Source of the DNA: Maritimibacter alkaliphilus
GTDB lineage: Bacteria; Pseudomonadota; Alphaproteobacteria; Rhodobacterales; Rhodobacteraceae
DNA: 64,000 bases
Assembly: GCF_019801605.1 (NCBI RefSeq)
Contig: NZ_JAHVIT010000001.1
Coordinates: 1,426,001 to 1,490,000 of the forward strand
Direction of reading: 5' to 3'
In this document: positions 50,954 through 60,408 of the stretch, one piece after another
How positions within the stretch are numbered: position 1 is the stretch's first letter
How the letters are laid out: each line of letters begins with the position of its first letter
Program-made: the position numbers and the translations under genes
Notes under the pieces: generated by a model
What the model was told of the DNA's origin: nothing
Databases searched by the model: none
What the model saw: only the letters and a program-made list of their open reading frames with translations

Positions 50954-51999
50954 CCTTCCATCTCCGCCAGCAGGGCGGCCTGATCCTCGGCGATCAGCGC
51001 GTCGATGATCTCGTCCAGGTCGCCCTGCATCACTTGGTCCAGCTTGTAGAGCGTCAGGTTGATGCGGTGATCGGTCATCCGGCCCTGCGGAAAGTTGTAG
51101 GTCCGGATGCGTTCCGAACGGTCGCCCGAGCCGACCTGGCTCCTGCGGGCGGCGGCGCGGTCGGCGTCGGCCTTCTGGCGCTGCATGTCGTAGAGCCGGG
51201 TGCGCAGCACCTGCATGGCGATGGCGCGGTTCTGGTGCTGGGACTTCTCGGACGAGGTCACCACGATGCCGGTGGGAACATGGGTGATCCGCACGGCGGA
51301 GTCGGTGGTGTTCACGTGCTGGCCCCCCGCGCCGGAGGCCCGCATCGTGTCGATCCGCAGGTCGTTCTGGTCGATGACAAGGTCGACCTCCTCCGCCTCG
51401 GGCAGGACGGCGACGGTGGCGGCGGACGTATGGATGCGACCGCCGGATTCGGTGGCCGGCACGCGCTGCACCCGGTGGACACCGGATTCGAACTTCAGCC
51501 GGGCAAAGACCCCCTCGCCCTGCACATTGGCGATGACCTCCTTGATGCCGCCCAGTTCGGTCTGGCTCTCCTCGACGATCTGGAAGCGCCAGCCGCGCCG
51601 CTCGGCGTAGCGTTGGTACATGCGCAGCAGGTCGCCCGCGAAGAGCGCCGCCTCGTCGCCGCCGGTTCCGGGGCGGATCTCGATCATCGCGGGGCGGGCG
51701 TCGGCGGCGTCCTTGGGCAGCAGCGCCAGTTGCAGGGCCTTCTCCACCTCCGGCAGACGGGCACGCAGCCGGGGCAGTTCCTCCTCGGCGAGGGCCTTCA
51801 TCTCGGGGTCGGAGAGCATCTCCTGCGCCTCGTCCAGCTCGGCCCGCAGGGCGCTGTACTCGGCGATCTGGGCCACCACGGGGCGTAGCTCCGCATACTC
51901 GCGGCCAAGGGCTGCGATATCGCCTCCGCCCTCGGCGAGGCGCGCCTCGAGATACTCGGAACGCTGGGTGATCTGGCGGAGCTTGTCGTCGGAAACCAT
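50950..51999 (-). CDS. prfA: Peptide chain release factor 1
   Basis: A 349-residue factor that ends translation at UAA and UAG. The GGQ motif lies in [20 protein letters not shown] and the domain-2 codon-reading region includes the PAT-type sequence [14 protein letters not shown]. The Lys/Arg-rich C-terminal helix follows. The start at 51999 is preceded by a poly-purine stretch. It forms a two-gene operon with prmC. Confidence 0.97.
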   Translation of the reverse strand: MVSDDKLRQITQRSEYLEARLAEGGGDIAALGREYAELRPVVAQIAEYSALRAELDEAQEMLSDPEMKALAEEELPRLRARLPEVEKALQLALLPKDAADARPAMIEIRPGTGGDEAALFAGDLLRMYQRYAERRGWRFQIVEESQTELGGIKEVIANVQGEGVFARLKFESGVHRVQRVPATESGGRIHTSAATVAVLPEAEEVDLVIDQNDLRIDTMRASGAGGQHVNTTDSAVRITHVPTGIVVTSSEKSQHQNRAIAMQVLRTRLYDMQRQKADADRAAARRSQVGSGDRSERIRTYNFPQGRMTDHRINLTLYKLDQVMQGDLDEIIDALIAEDQAALLAEMEG

Positions 52000-52284
52000 G
52001 GGACTGCTTCCCCTATCGGTTGGTTTTGGTCAAGGGCCCGCGACGTGGTAGGATATACGCGGCAGAGGAGGAGGACCGATGCCCGAGAGTTCCCATATAT
52101 GTACAGCCGCGCCGCCGCTGTCGCGCCGCGCCACGAGCCCGCTGTGGCAGGTTGCACTGACCGTGACTGCCTCCGCCGGGGCGTCGTGGCGGTCTCTGAC
52201 AACCGGCGCATTGCTCCGGCTGGCACACGCCGGCACGCGACGCGGCTTGTCGGGCACCGGGGCGCTGTCCCCGTCGTCTGTCCC

Positions 52285-52361
52285 GCCCGGCCGCAAGGCC
52301 GGGCCGCGCCCGACCCTCCCCCCGGGGAGGGCGCTTTGCGCCACCCCAAGGGTCGGGCGCG
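52285..52361. repeat. Nested multi-stem inverted repeat
   Basis: GCCCGGCC-GCAA-GGCCGGGC (52285-52304) is followed by a perfect 13-bp outer stem, CGCGCCCGACCCT (52305-52317) with AGGGTCGGGCGCG (52349-52361). Two inner hairpins sit inside it: CCCTCCCC/GGGGAGGG, sharing three outer bases, and GGCGC-TTT-GCGCC. It lies in the gap 52000-52462 upstream of the Cys-rich exported protein. Confidence 0.75.
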
Positions 52362-52462
52362 TCCCTTGTTTCTGGCCGGTCGGGCTGAAGTTGAGCGCGG
52401 ACATTGCAAGGTTCAGGTGGATACTCTCGGGACGCCCTCGGGACGACGGCAGGCGGGAAACG

Positions 52463-52786
52463 CTGCATCTGGCACCCCTCATCCGCCCCGCCCTCCTCGG
52501 CCTTGCCCTTGCCAGCCTCGCGCCGCTTCCGGCGCAGGCCGACATCAAGCGCGGCACCAAGGTCATCGACTGCTATTGCACCGGCACCCGGGGCGAGCGG
52601 CACGAGTTGGGCGACATCATCTGCCTGCATGTCGACAGCCGCGATTTCACCGCGCAATGCCAGATGTCGCTGAACGTGCCGATGTGGCGGGAGCTGAACG
52701 AGGGGTGCGCCAATGCGCGCCTGACACCACGGCAAACGACACCCGACCTTGCGCCCGGCTTCACCCCCGTTCCCCGCCGGGGCTGA
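52463..52786 (+). CDS. Small Cys-rich exported protein, start uncertain
   Basis: About 107 residues. A hydrophobic signal region (LAPLIRPALLGLALASLAPL, cleavage near AQA-D) is followed by a mature part with five cysteines: IDCYCTG, IICLHV, QCQMSL and EGCANA. The frame is open far upstream but no ATG with a ribosome site is near. I use a CTG at 52463 with GGCGGG five bases upstream; a TTG at 52391 is another option. Probably periplasmic. No family recognised. Confidence 0.5.
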   Translation: MHLAPLIRPALLGLALASLAPLPAQADIKRGTKVIDCYCTGTRGERHELGDIICLHVDSRDFTAQCQMSLNVPMWRELNEGCANARLTPRQTTPDLAPGFTPVPRRG

Positions 52787-52790
52787 GCCC

Positions 52791-53273
52791 TCAGCCCGGG
52801 GTGGTCTGGACGATCTGGTACTGGTCCCCGCCGCGGCGGATGACGCAGGTGCCCGACGCGCGGGTCGGCAACACCCGGGTGATCCCCGGCTGTACCTGCG
52901 AGGCGACCTGCTCGGAGCAGACCGGCAGGCTGACCCGCTCGTAGCCGCGCTCGGCCATGCACTGGCGCTCCACCGTGGCGCGCAGCCCGGCATTGGCATC
53001 ATAGGTGTAGACCCGCGGCGGCAGACGGCGATAGCCGCCCGGGCGGCAGGACCCGTCGGGGCTGCAGACCGGCGGCAGCGCGATCACGTCGCCATAGTCG
53101 ATATCCCGCTCGATCCGCACCGGCGCCTGCTGATAGGCCGCCGTCTCGCAGGCGAGTTCATCGGCCTTGGCGCGGCTCACCTCGGCGCCGTCACGGTAAT
53201 AGAGCGAATAGCTGCCGCAGGCTCCCAGGGCCAAGAGCAGGGCCAGTCCCGCAACACTCCGGATCGGTTTCAT
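52791..53273 (-). CDS. Small lipoprotein of unknown function
   Basis: A 160-residue protein with a lipoprotein signal peptide and lipobox LALGAC (Cys19), so it is anchored by lipid. The mature part is basic with Tyr-rich stretches (YSLYYRDGAEVS, YRRLPPRVYTYDAN) and seven further cysteines. It is convergent with the Cys-rich protein gene, four bases away. I recognise no domain. Confidence 0.7.
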   Translation of the reverse strand: MKPIRSVAGLALLLALGACGSYSLYYRDGAEVSRAKADELACETAAYQQAPVRIERDIDYGDVIALPPVCSPDGSCRPGGYRRLPPRVYTYDANAGLRATVERQCMAERGYERVSLPVCSEQVASQVQPGITRVLPTRASGTCVIRRGGDQYQIVQTTPG

Positions 53274-53427
53274 GGCAGGTTTCTCCCGTTATCTTTCCTC
53301 ACCTTAGCCCCGCCCCCCGGCCCGAGACAATTGAATTGACCGGCCCGGAGCCATCTGTCATGCACGGAGGTCATGGGACGGGTGCCTTGCGCGCCCGCAC
53401 ACGCCCCGAGGATCCAAGGCGAGCTTC

Positions 53428-54804
53428 ATGAAGGTCATCATCTGCGGCGCGGGCCAGGTCGGCTGGCAGATCGCCCGCCACCTATCCGGCGAACGAAACG
53501 ACGTAACGGTGGTGGACAACAACCCCGAACTGGTGCGGCGCGCGACGGAAACGCTCGACGTGCAGGGCATCGCGGGCTTTGCCTCCTACCCCGACGTGCT
53601 GGACCGGGCCGGGGCGCGGGATGCGGACATGATCATCGCCGCGACCTATTCCGACGAGGTCAACATGGTCACCTGCCAGGTGGCCCACTCGATCTTCTCG
53701 ATCCCGCGCAAGATCGCCCGCCTGCGCTCGAAATCCTACCTCGACGCGATCTATTCCGACCTCTACCGCCGCGATCACATGCCCATCGACGTGGTGATCA
53801 GCCCTGAACGCGAGGTGGCCGAGGCCGCACTGCAGCGCCTCTCCGCCCCCGCCGCCTTCGACATCGAGACCTTCATGGACGGCCAGGCGCAGCTCCTCGG
53901 CATCTCGATCGAGGCCGACTGCCCGGTGGTGAACACGCCGCTGCGCCAGCTGACCGATCTCTTCTCGACCCTGCGCGCCGTGGTCGTGGGCATCCGCCGC
54001 GAAGGCCGCCTCTTCGCACCCGAACCCGGCGACCAGCTCTTCCCGGACGACGATTGCTACGTCTTCGTGGTGAACGAGGACGTGCACCGCACGCTGGAGA
54101 TCTTCGGCAAGACCACCAAGACACAGGAACGCCTCGTCATCGTGGGCGGCGGCAACGTGGGCCTCGCCGTGGCCCGCACGCTGGAGGAGAAGGCGCAGCG
54201 CATCCGCTCCAAGGTGATCGAGAAGAACCGCAAGATCGCCGAGAAGGCCGCCGATGCGCTCGAGCGGACCATCGTGCTGAACGGCGACGGGCTCGACTCG
54301 GCGCTGCTGGCCGAGGCCGGGATCAACCGCGCCGATGCGATCCTCTGCGTCACCGACGACGACAAGACCAACATGCTGGCCGCGGTGCGGGCCAAGGCGC
54401 AGGGCTGCCCGATGGCCATCGCCCTCGTGAACGATCCGACGCTGGTGCCCCTGATGGGCCCGCTCGGGATCGATGCCTACATCAACCCGCGCGCCACCAC
54501 CGTCAGCTCGATCCTGCGCCACGTCCGCCACGGGCGGGTGCGCGGCGTCTATTCCATCGGCGATGCCGAGGCCGAGGTGATCGAGGCCGAGGTGCTCTCC
54601 ACCAGCCCGATCGCGGGCCAGATCATCCGCGAGATCGACTTCCCCGAAGGCGTGCTCGTCGGCGGCATCCTGAAGAACGGCGTGGTGAAGAAGCCCGCCG
54701 GCAACACCCGCGTGGACGAGGGCGACGTGATCGTGATCTTCTCGCTCACCTCGGACGTGCCGGAGGTCGAGCGCCTGCTGCAGGTCTCGATCGACTACTT
54801 CTAG
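53428..54804 (+). CDS. trkA: Trk potassium uptake regulatory subunit TrkA
   Basis: A 458-residue cytoplasmic NAD(H)-binding gating subunit of the Trk channel. It has two RCK modules, each with an N and a C part: MKVIICGAGQVGWQIARHL opens the first and LVIVGGGNVGLAVARTLE the second (about residue 233). The C-parts include EAEVLSTSPIAGQIIREIDFPEGVLVGGI. It is followed four bases later by trkH and is expected to be cotranscribed. Confidence 0.96.
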   Translation: MKVIICGAGQVGWQIARHLSGERNDVTVVDNNPELVRRATETLDVQGIAGFASYPDVLDRAGARDADMIIAATYSDEVNMVTCQVAHSIFSIPRKIARLRSKSYLDAIYSDLYRRDHMPIDVVISPEREVAEAALQRLSAPAAFDIETFMDGQAQLLGISIEADCPVVNTPLRQLTDLFSTLRAVVVGIRREGRLFAPEPGDQLFPDDDCYVFVVNEDVHRTLEIFGKTTKTQERLVIVGGGNVGLAVARTLEEKAQRIRSKVIEKNRKIAEKAADALERTIVLNGDGLDSALLAEAGINRADAILCVTDDDKTNMLAAVRAKAQGCPMAIALVNDPTLVPLMGPLGIDAYINPRATTVSSILRHVRHGRVRGVYSIGDAEAEVIEAEVLSTSPIAGQIIREIDFPEGVLVGGILKNGVVKKPAGNTRVDEGDVIVIFSLTSDVPEVERLLQVSIDYF

Positions 54805-54808
54805 ACCG

Positions 54809-56329
54809 ATGCGCGCGCAGCTGGAAAAACAGCCGATCCTGATCCTGCTGACCGGGATCACCTGCCTGTCGATGCTGGCGCCCGCGCTCTATGCGCTGAT
54901 CCAGCAGGACCACCTCGTCGCGCGGTCCTTCCTCTATACCTCGCTGCTGGGGCTTTTTGCCTGCGTGATGATCGGCATCGCGCGGTCCACCACGCCGCGG
55001 CCCCGGCGCAAGGCCGACCTGCAGGCGCTGCTGGGGCTGTTCCTCGCCTTCCTGCTGCTGCCCCTGGTGCTGGCCGTCCCGGTCCACGAGGGGCTGCGCA
55101 CCACCTCCTTCATGAACGCCTACTTCGAGATGGTCTCGAGCTTCACCACCACCGGGGCGACGCTGTTCCGCGATCCCGGCCGGCTGCCCGATGCGCTGCA
55201 CCTGTGGCGGGCGCAGGTGGGCTGGATGGGCGGGCTGCTGATCTGGCTGGCGGCGGCGGCGATCATGGCTCCGCTTTCGCTCGGCGGGTTCGAGGTGACC
55301 TCCGCCGCCCCGCTCGACGAGATCCAGACCAGGCTCGACCGGTTCGACCGCCCGCCGCCCGCGCGGCGCCTGATCCGGCTCGCGCTGCAACTCGGCCCGG
55401 TCTACATCGGGCTGACCGCCCTGCTCTGCCTGCTGCTGCTGATCAGCGGCGAGCGCCCCCTGCTGGCCGTCACCCACGCCATGTCGACCCTGGCCACCAG
55501 CGGAATTTCGCCGGTGGGCGGGCTGGAGAACGGCACCTCCGGCTTCTGGGGCGAGGTGCTGATCTTCCTTTTCATGATCTTCGCGCTCTCGCGCTCCACC
55601 TTTGCCAACGACACCGCCGTGCAGCGACAGGCGATTCACCGCGACCCGGAACTGCGCCTCGCCGCGGTGATCATCCTCGGCGTGCCGCTGCTGCTGTTCC
55701 TGCGGCACTGGATCGGCGCCTTCGACGTTCAGGCGGCCGAGGAACTGGGCAATGCGCTCAACGCGCTCTGGGGCAGCATCTTCACGGTGATCTCCTTCCT
55801 CAGCACCACCGGCTTCGAAAGCGCCAGCTGGGACACCGCGCAGAACTGGTCCGGGCTGAACACGCCCGGCGAGATCCTGATGGGCCTTGCGATCATGGGC
55901 GGCGGCGTGGCGACTACTGCCGGCGGGGTCAAGCTGATGCGGGTCTTCGCGCTCTATCTCAACGGGCTGCGCGAGATGGAGCGGCTGGTGCACCCCTCCT
56001 CGATCAGCGGCATGGGCACGCTCAACCGCCGCATGGGCCGTGACGGCGCGTTCCACGCCTGGCTCTTCTTCATGCTCTTCGCGGTCACCATCGCCGTCGG
56101 TACGGCCGTCCTGGCCCTGCTCGGCTCCTCCTTCGAGGCGGCCATGGTGCTGGCGATCGCAGCACTGACCAACACCGGCCCCCTGATCACGCTGGCCGCG
56201 GACATTCCCGTGCCGCTGATCGAACTTGGCGATCCCGCCAAGCTGGTGCTCTGCCTGATCATGATCATGGGGCGGCTCGAATTGCTGGCAATTATCGCAC
56301 TTGCGAACGCCGACCTCTGGCGTGACTGA
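54809..56329 (+). CDS. trkH: Trk/Ktr potassium channel subunit TrkH
   Basis: A 506-residue membrane protein with about ten hydrophobic segments in four pore-loop repeats. The first selectivity filter is SSFTTTGATLF (about 113-123); later filters are LATSGISPVGG, LSTTGFESASW and LTNTGPLITL. It imports potassium, gated by TrkA. It starts four bases after trkA. Confidence 0.95.
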   Translation: MRAQLEKQPILILLTGITCLSMLAPALYALIQQDHLVARSFLYTSLLGLFACVMIGIARSTTPRPRRKADLQALLGLFLAFLLLPLVLAVPVHEGLRTTSFMNAYFEMVSSFTTTGATLFRDPGRLPDALHLWRAQVGWMGGLLIWLAAAAIMAPLSLGGFEVTSAAPLDEIQTRLDRFDRPPPARRLIRLALQLGPVYIGLTALLCLLLLISGERPLLAVTHAMSTLATSGISPVGGLENGTSGFWGEVLIFLFMIFALSRSTFANDTAVQRQAIHRDPELRLAAVIILGVPLLLFLRHWIGAFDVQAAEELGNALNALWGSIFTVISFLSTTGFESASWDTAQNWSGLNTPGEILMGLAIMGGGVATTAGGVKLMRVFALYLNGLREMERLVHPSSISGMGTLNRRMGRDGAFHAWLFFMLFAVTIAVGTAVLALLGSSFEAAMVLAIAALTNTGPLITLAADIPVPLIELGDPAKLVLCLIMIMGRLELLAIIALANADLWRD

Positions 56330-56457
56330 CGCAAAGAAGTTACATGCGTGCTACGGTCCTGATTTGGGCTGGAAACTCCCAATCCGGCACAGCATAATCA
56401 GCCGGAAGGAACACGGGGCGAGCCGATCGCGGCCGAAGAAAGAAAAAAGGTATAGAA

Positions 56458-56697
56458 ATGGCTTCCGACCGCCAGAATTTGCAAGACGCATTCCTCAACC
56501 ATGTGCGTAAAACGAAGGTCCCAGTTACGATCTTCCTCATCAACGGTGTGAAGCTGCAGGGCGTGATCACCTGGTTCGACAATTTCTGCGTGCTTCTGCG
56601 CCGCGACGGTCAGTCGCAGCTGGTCTACAAGCATGCGATCTCGACCATCATGCCGGCCCAGCCGATCAGCCTCTACGAAGGCGAAGACAACTCTTGA
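56458..56697 (+). CDS. hfq: RNA chaperone Hfq
   Basis: A 79-residue Sm-like protein that forms hexamers and pairs small RNAs with mRNAs. Sm1 ([21 protein letters not shown]) and Sm2 (YKHAIS) are intact, with the proximal-face Gln in [12 protein letters not shown]. The C-terminal tail is short, as in alphaproteobacteria. The start at 56458 follows an AGAAAGAAAAAAGG-type purine tract. hflX starts within its stop codon. Confidence 0.98.
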   Translation: MASDRQNLQDAFLNHVRKTKVPVTIFLINGVKLQGVITWFDNFCVLLRRDGQSQLVYKHAISTIMPAQPISLYEGEDNS

Positions 56698-57968
56698 TCC
56701 CACACGACAAGGCGCCGACCCGCGCCTGGGTTCTGCATCCCGACATCGCGCGCTCCGAGCTGCGCCACGCCCCCGAATATGCCCTGGCAGAAGCGGTCTC
56801 CCTGGCCCATGCCCTGCCGGGGCTCGAGGTCGTGGGCCAGAACATCGTGCGGCTGGCAAAACCCGTTCCCGCGACGCTCTTCGGTTCCGGCAAGGTGGCC
56901 GAGCTGAAGGAGCTGCTGAAGGCCAACGAGATCGAACTGGTTCTCGTCGACGGCCCGGTCACCCCGGTGCAGCAGCGCAACCTCGAAAAGCAATGGGGCG
57001 TGAAGCTCCTCGACCGGACCGGGCTGATCCTCGAGATCTTCTCGGACCGCGCGCGTACCCGTGAAGGCGTGCTGCAGGTCGAACTGGCAGCGCTGGCCTA
57101 CCAGCGGACCCGGCTGGTGCGGGCCTGGACCCACCTTGAACGGCAGCGCGGCGGGCTCGGCTTCGTCGGCGGCCCCGGGGAAACCCAGATCGAGGCCGAC
57201 CGCCGTGCCATCGACGAACAGATGGTGCGCCTGCGCCGCCAGCTCGAGAAGGTGGTGAAGACGCGCGAACTGCACCGCTCGGCCCGGGCCAAGGTCCCCT
57301 TCCCGATCGTGGCCCTCGTGGGCTACACCAACGCGGGCAAGTCCACGCTCTTCAACCGGCTTACCGGGGCCGACGTGCTGGCCAAGGACATGCTCTTCGC
57401 CACGCTCGACCCGACCATGCGGCGGCTGAAGCTGCCCGAGGGCACCGAGGTCATCCTCTCCGACACCGTGGGCTTCATCTCCGACCTCCCGACCCAGCTC
57501 GTCGCGGCCTTCCGCGCCACGCTGGAGGAAGTGCTGGAGGCGGACGTCATCCTGCACGTGCGCGACATCGCCCACCCCGAGACCCGGGAACAGGCAGCGG
57601 ACGTGGACGACATCCTCGCCTCCCTTGGCGTGCGCGAGGAAGTGCCGCAGATCGAGGTCTGGAACAAGATCGACCTGGTCCCCGCCGAGGACCGCCCCGC
57701 CCTCGAAGGCCGGGCGGAGCGCGAGGAAAACGTCATGGCGATCTCCGCGATCACCGGCGAAGGGCTCGACGCGCTGCTGGCGGAGGTCTCGGGCGCGGTG
57801 GCCACGGAACGCCGCGAAGAGCGGCTCACGCTCGCCTTTTCCGACGGCAAGCGCCGCGCCTGGCTCTTCGAGCAGGGCGTGATCCAGTCCGAGCGCCAGA
57901 CCGAGGAAGGCTACGAGATCGACGTGATCTGGACCCCCACCCAGGCCCGCCGCTACGAGAGCCTCTGA
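56694..57968 (+). CDS. hflX: Ribosome-associated GTPase HflX
   Basis: A 424-residue GTPase that splits stalled ribosomes. The N-terminal HflX domain ([44 protein letters not shown]) precedes the G domain with Walker [13 protein letters not shown], the switch [10 protein letters not shown] and NKID. The start is a TTG that overlaps the hfq stop (TTGA), so the hfq-hflX pair is tightly coupled, a common arrangement. Confidence 0.96.
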   Translation: MIPHDKAPTRAWVLHPDIARSELRHAPEYALAEAVSLAHALPGLEVVGQNIVRLAKPVPATLFGSGKVAELKELLKANEIELVLVDGPVTPVQQRNLEKQWGVKLLDRTGLILEIFSDRARTREGVLQVELAALAYQRTRLVRAWTHLERQRGGLGFVGGPGETQIEADRRAIDEQMVRLRRQLEKVVKTRELHRSARAKVPFPIVALVGYTNAGKSTLFNRLTGADVLAKDMLFATLDPTMRRLKLPEGTEVILSDTVGFISDLPTQLVAAFRATLEEVLEADVILHVRDIAHPETREQAADVDDILASLGVREEVPQIEVWNKIDLVPAEDRPALEGRAEREENVMAISAITGEGLDALLAEVSGAVATERREERLTLAFSDGKRRAWLFEQGVIQSERQTEEGYEIDVIWTPTQARRYESL

Positions 57969-57980
57969 GCCTCATCCAGT

Positions 57981-58045
57981 GTTCACAAATATCCTCGGGG
58001 GGATTGGCCCCTCTGGGGCCAAGGGGGGCAGACAGCCCCCCGTCC
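57981..58045 (-). repeat. Dispersed repeat, copy 6 (long form)
   Basis: GTTCACAAATATCCTCGGGG is followed after a GGCCCC/GGGGCC stem by GGGGGGCAGACAGCCCCCC. It is the third long-form copy, 12 bases after the hflX stop. Confidence 0.75.
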
Positions 58046-58081
58046 TTCCCCCCCCCCACGGCCCGGTCAACGTCAAGCACC

Positions 58082-58264
58082 AAGAATTTTAAGAAAAATT
58101 CTTTGGAAAAACCTTGTTCCAAGACGTTTCATCGCCCCCAGCGAACCGGTCCGCGTGTCTCCCGGAAAATTCGAATTTTCCGGTCCGGAATTTTTGAAAA
58201 TTCCGTTGGGCGCTTTCCGCGAAAGCGCCCGGGGGCTCTGCCCCCTTGCCCCGCGATGCGGGGC
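58082..58264. repeat. Array of seven consecutive hairpins, cluster C
   Basis: Back to back between the convergent hflX and mazG genes: AAGAATTTT/AAAATTCTT (58082-58103), TTGGAA/TTCCAA (about 58103-58121), a 22-bp palindrome with half CCGGAAAATTC (58162-58183), CGGAATTTT/AAAATTCCG (58186-58205), GGGCGCTTTC/GAAAGCGCCC (58208-58230), GGGGGC/GCCCCC (58231-58245) and GCCCCGC/GCGGGGC (58248-58264). No gene lies in the 341-base gap 57969-58309. Confidence 0.8.
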
Positions 58265-58267
58265 AAT

Positions 58268-58296
58268 TCCCCCGGAGTATTTCAGGAAAGATGAAG
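58268..58296 (+). repeat. Dispersed repeat, copy 7 (short form)
   Basis: CCCCCGGAGTATTTCAGGAA followed by AGATGAAG, immediately after the hairpin array and 14 bases before the 3' end of mazG. Confidence 0.75.
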
Positions 58297-58309
58297 CTGA
58301 GGGGACGCG

Positions 58310-59116
58310 CTATTCCGCGGCCTTCGCGGCGTCCCAGAGGCGATCCATCTCCTCCAGCGAACTGTCCTGCGGGCTGCGCCCCTCGGCGGCAAGCGCGGCT
58401 TCGATGGCGCGGAAGCGGCGGGTGAACTTGGCGTTGGTGCGCCGCAGCGCGGCCTCCGGGTCCACGTCGAGGTGGCGGGCAAGGTTCGCCATGACGAAGA
58501 GCAGGTCACCGAACTCATCCTCGATCTCGTCCGGGCCCATGGTGTCGCGGGCCTCCACCAGCTCGCGGCTTTCCTCCGCGATCTTGTCGAGCACATCCGA
58601 GACATCGGTCCAGTCGAAGCCCACCCGGGCGGCGCGCTTCTGAAGCTTCACCGCGCGCATCAGCGCAGGCAGCCCCATGGCCACGCCGTCGAGCACCCCG
58701 GTCTCGGCCTTGGCGGCGCGTTCCCGCGCCTTGATCGCCTCCCAGTCCTTCGTCTGCTGCGCGGCGGATTTGTCCCGGCTCTCCTCCCCGAAGATATGCG
58801 GATGACGGTCGACCATCTTCGTGCCCACGCCATTGGCCACGCTGTGGAAGGAGAAGAGCCCGGCCTCCTCGGCCATCTGGCCGTGGAACACCACCTGCAA
58901 CAGCAGGTCGCCCAATTCGCTCTCCAGCTCGCCCATCTCGCCACGCTCGATGGCGTCGGCGACCTCGTAGGCCTCCTCGATCGTGTAGGGCGCGATGGAG
59001 GCGAAGTCCTGTTCGATATCCCAGGGGCAGCCGGTCTGGGGATCGCGCAGGCGGCGCATGATCTCCAGCAGGCGCGGAAGGCCGCCATCGGGGTTCTGGA
59101 TCAGATCGTCGGCCAT
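58310..59116 (-). CDS. mazG: Nucleoside triphosphate pyrophosphohydrolase MazG
   Basis: A 268-residue enzyme with two MazG repeats that hydrolyses NTPs to NMP and pyrophosphate. The N-terminal LEIMRRLRDPQTGCPWDIEQ, TIEEAYEVADAIERG and ESELGDLLLQVVFHG carry the metal-binding acidic helices; the second repeat has IAEESRELVEARD and DEFGDLLFVMANLARHLDVDPE. The ATG at 59116 has AGGAG eight bases upstream. The frame runs open upstream across the M20 gene, which I treat as shadow. Confidence 0.95.
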   Translation of the reverse strand: MADDLIQNPDGGLPRLLEIMRRLRDPQTGCPWDIEQDFASIAPYTIEEAYEVADAIERGEMGELESELGDLLLQVVFHGQMAEEAGLFSFHSVANGVGTKMVDRHPHIFGEESRDKSAAQQTKDWEAIKARERAAKAETGVLDGVAMGLPALMRAVKLQKRAARVGFDWTDVSDVLDKIAEESRELVEARDTMGPDEIEDEFGDLLFVMANLARHLDVDPEAALRRTNAKFTRRFRAIEAALAAEGRSPQDSSLEEMDRLWDAAKAAE

Positions 59117-59182
59117 TGCGGCGGCTCCTGCTTTGTGGTCTCTCGCGGGCAACCTGAACCGCCCTGAAACCGGAGTCCACCC

Positions 59183-60343
59183 ATGCCCGTCATCAACCGT
59201 ATCGCTGGCTTCGCCGATGAGATGAAGGCATGGCGGCAGCATCTCCATGCCCACCCCGAGCTGACCTTCGAACTGCATGAGACCGCGGCCTTCGTGCAGG
59301 AGCGGCTGGCGGAATTCGGCGTGGACGAGGTGCATCCCGGCATCGCCAAGACCGGCATCGTCGCCATCATCGAGGGCCGCGAGCCGGGGCCGACCATCGG
59401 GCTGCGCGCCGATATGGACGCGCTGCCGATCACCGAGACCTCGGGCGTGGACTACCCCTCGCAGAACGCGGGCGCGATGCATGCCTGTGGCCACGACGGG
59501 CACACCGCCATGCTGCTCGGCGCGGCCAAGTACCTGGCCGAGACGCGCAATTTCGCGGGCCGCGTGGCGCTGATCTTTCAGCCCGCGGAAGAGGACGGCG
59601 GCGGCGCGGGCGTCATGGTCGAGGAAGGCATCATGGACCGCTTCGAGATCGCGCAGGTCTATGGGTTGCACAATACGCCCGGCATGCCGGTTGGCCATTT
59701 CCTGACCTCGCCGGGCGCGATGCTGGCGGCGGTCGACACCTTCCACGTCCACGTGAAGGGCGAAGGCGGCCATGCCGCGAACCCGCAGGAAACCCGTGAT
59801 CCGATCCCGGCCGCCGTGGCCACGATCCAGGCGATCCAGACGATTTCCAGCCGGAACCACTACGCGCTCGATGACCTCGTGATCTCTGTCACGCAGATCC
59901 ACGCGGGCTCGGCCGAGAACATCGTGCCGGAAACCGCCTATATCAACGGCACCGTGCGCACCTATGACCCGGCCGTGCAGGACATGGTGGAGAAGCGCAT
60001 GAAGGAGATCGTGGCTGGCACTGCCGCCGCCTTCAACGTCGAGGCGGAGCTGATCTATGAACGCTGGTACCCGGCAACGATCAACCACGCCGACAAGGCC
60101 GCCTTCGCGGTCGAGGCGGCCCGGGCCGTGACGGGCGAGGCGCAGATCGAGGACTTCCGCGAAATGGGGGCCGAGGATTTCTCCTTCCTGTTGCAGGCCC
60201 GCCCGGGAGCCTTCATCTTCATGGGACAGGGCAACACCGCCGGGCTGCACCAGCCGGATTACGACTTCAACGACGAGGTGGCCCCGATCGGGGCAAGCTA
60301 CTTCGTCAAGCTCGTCGAGATGGCGCAGCCGCTCGGCCGGTGA
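59183..60343 (+). CDS. M20 family amidohydrolase (hippurate hydrolase/IAA-amino-acid hydrolase-like)
   Basis: A 386-residue metal-dependent peptidase-like enzyme. Metal ligands include HACGHDGHT (about 100-108), QPAEEDGGGAGVMVEEG with the catalytic Glu, and the C-terminal MGAEDFSFLLQ. The subfamily removes acyl or aromatic groups from N-acyl amino acids. It lies 66 bases before the agmatinase gene on the same strand, so both may act in nitrogen salvage (inference). The substrate is unknown. Confidence 0.92.
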   Translation: MPVINRIAGFADEMKAWRQHLHAHPELTFELHETAAFVQERLAEFGVDEVHPGIAKTGIVAIIEGREPGPTIGLRADMDALPITETSGVDYPSQNAGAMHACGHDGHTAMLLGAAKYLAETRNFAGRVALIFQPAEEDGGGAGVMVEEGIMDRFEIAQVYGLHNTPGMPVGHFLTSPGAMLAAVDTFHVHVKGEGGHAANPQETRDPIPAAVATIQAIQTISSRNHYALDDLVISVTQIHAGSAENIVPETAYINGTVRTYDPAVQDMVEKRMKEIVAGTAAAFNVEAELIYERWYPATINHADKAAFAVEAARAVTGEAQIEDFREMGAEDFSFLLQARPGAFIFMGQGNTAGLHQPDYDFNDEVAPIGASYFVKLVEMAQPLGR

Positions 60344-60408
60344 GGCCGGCGCAAGACTGACAGCGGGGCCTGTCGCTCCGGACATGACACGCGAGCCAGG
60401 GGGAACGG

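Noticed and set aside
52045-52944. A 299-residue plus-strand frame overlapping the Cys-rich protein region
   Set aside because: It reads through the multi-stem inverted repeat and antisense to the lipoprotein gene, with no domain and odd composition.
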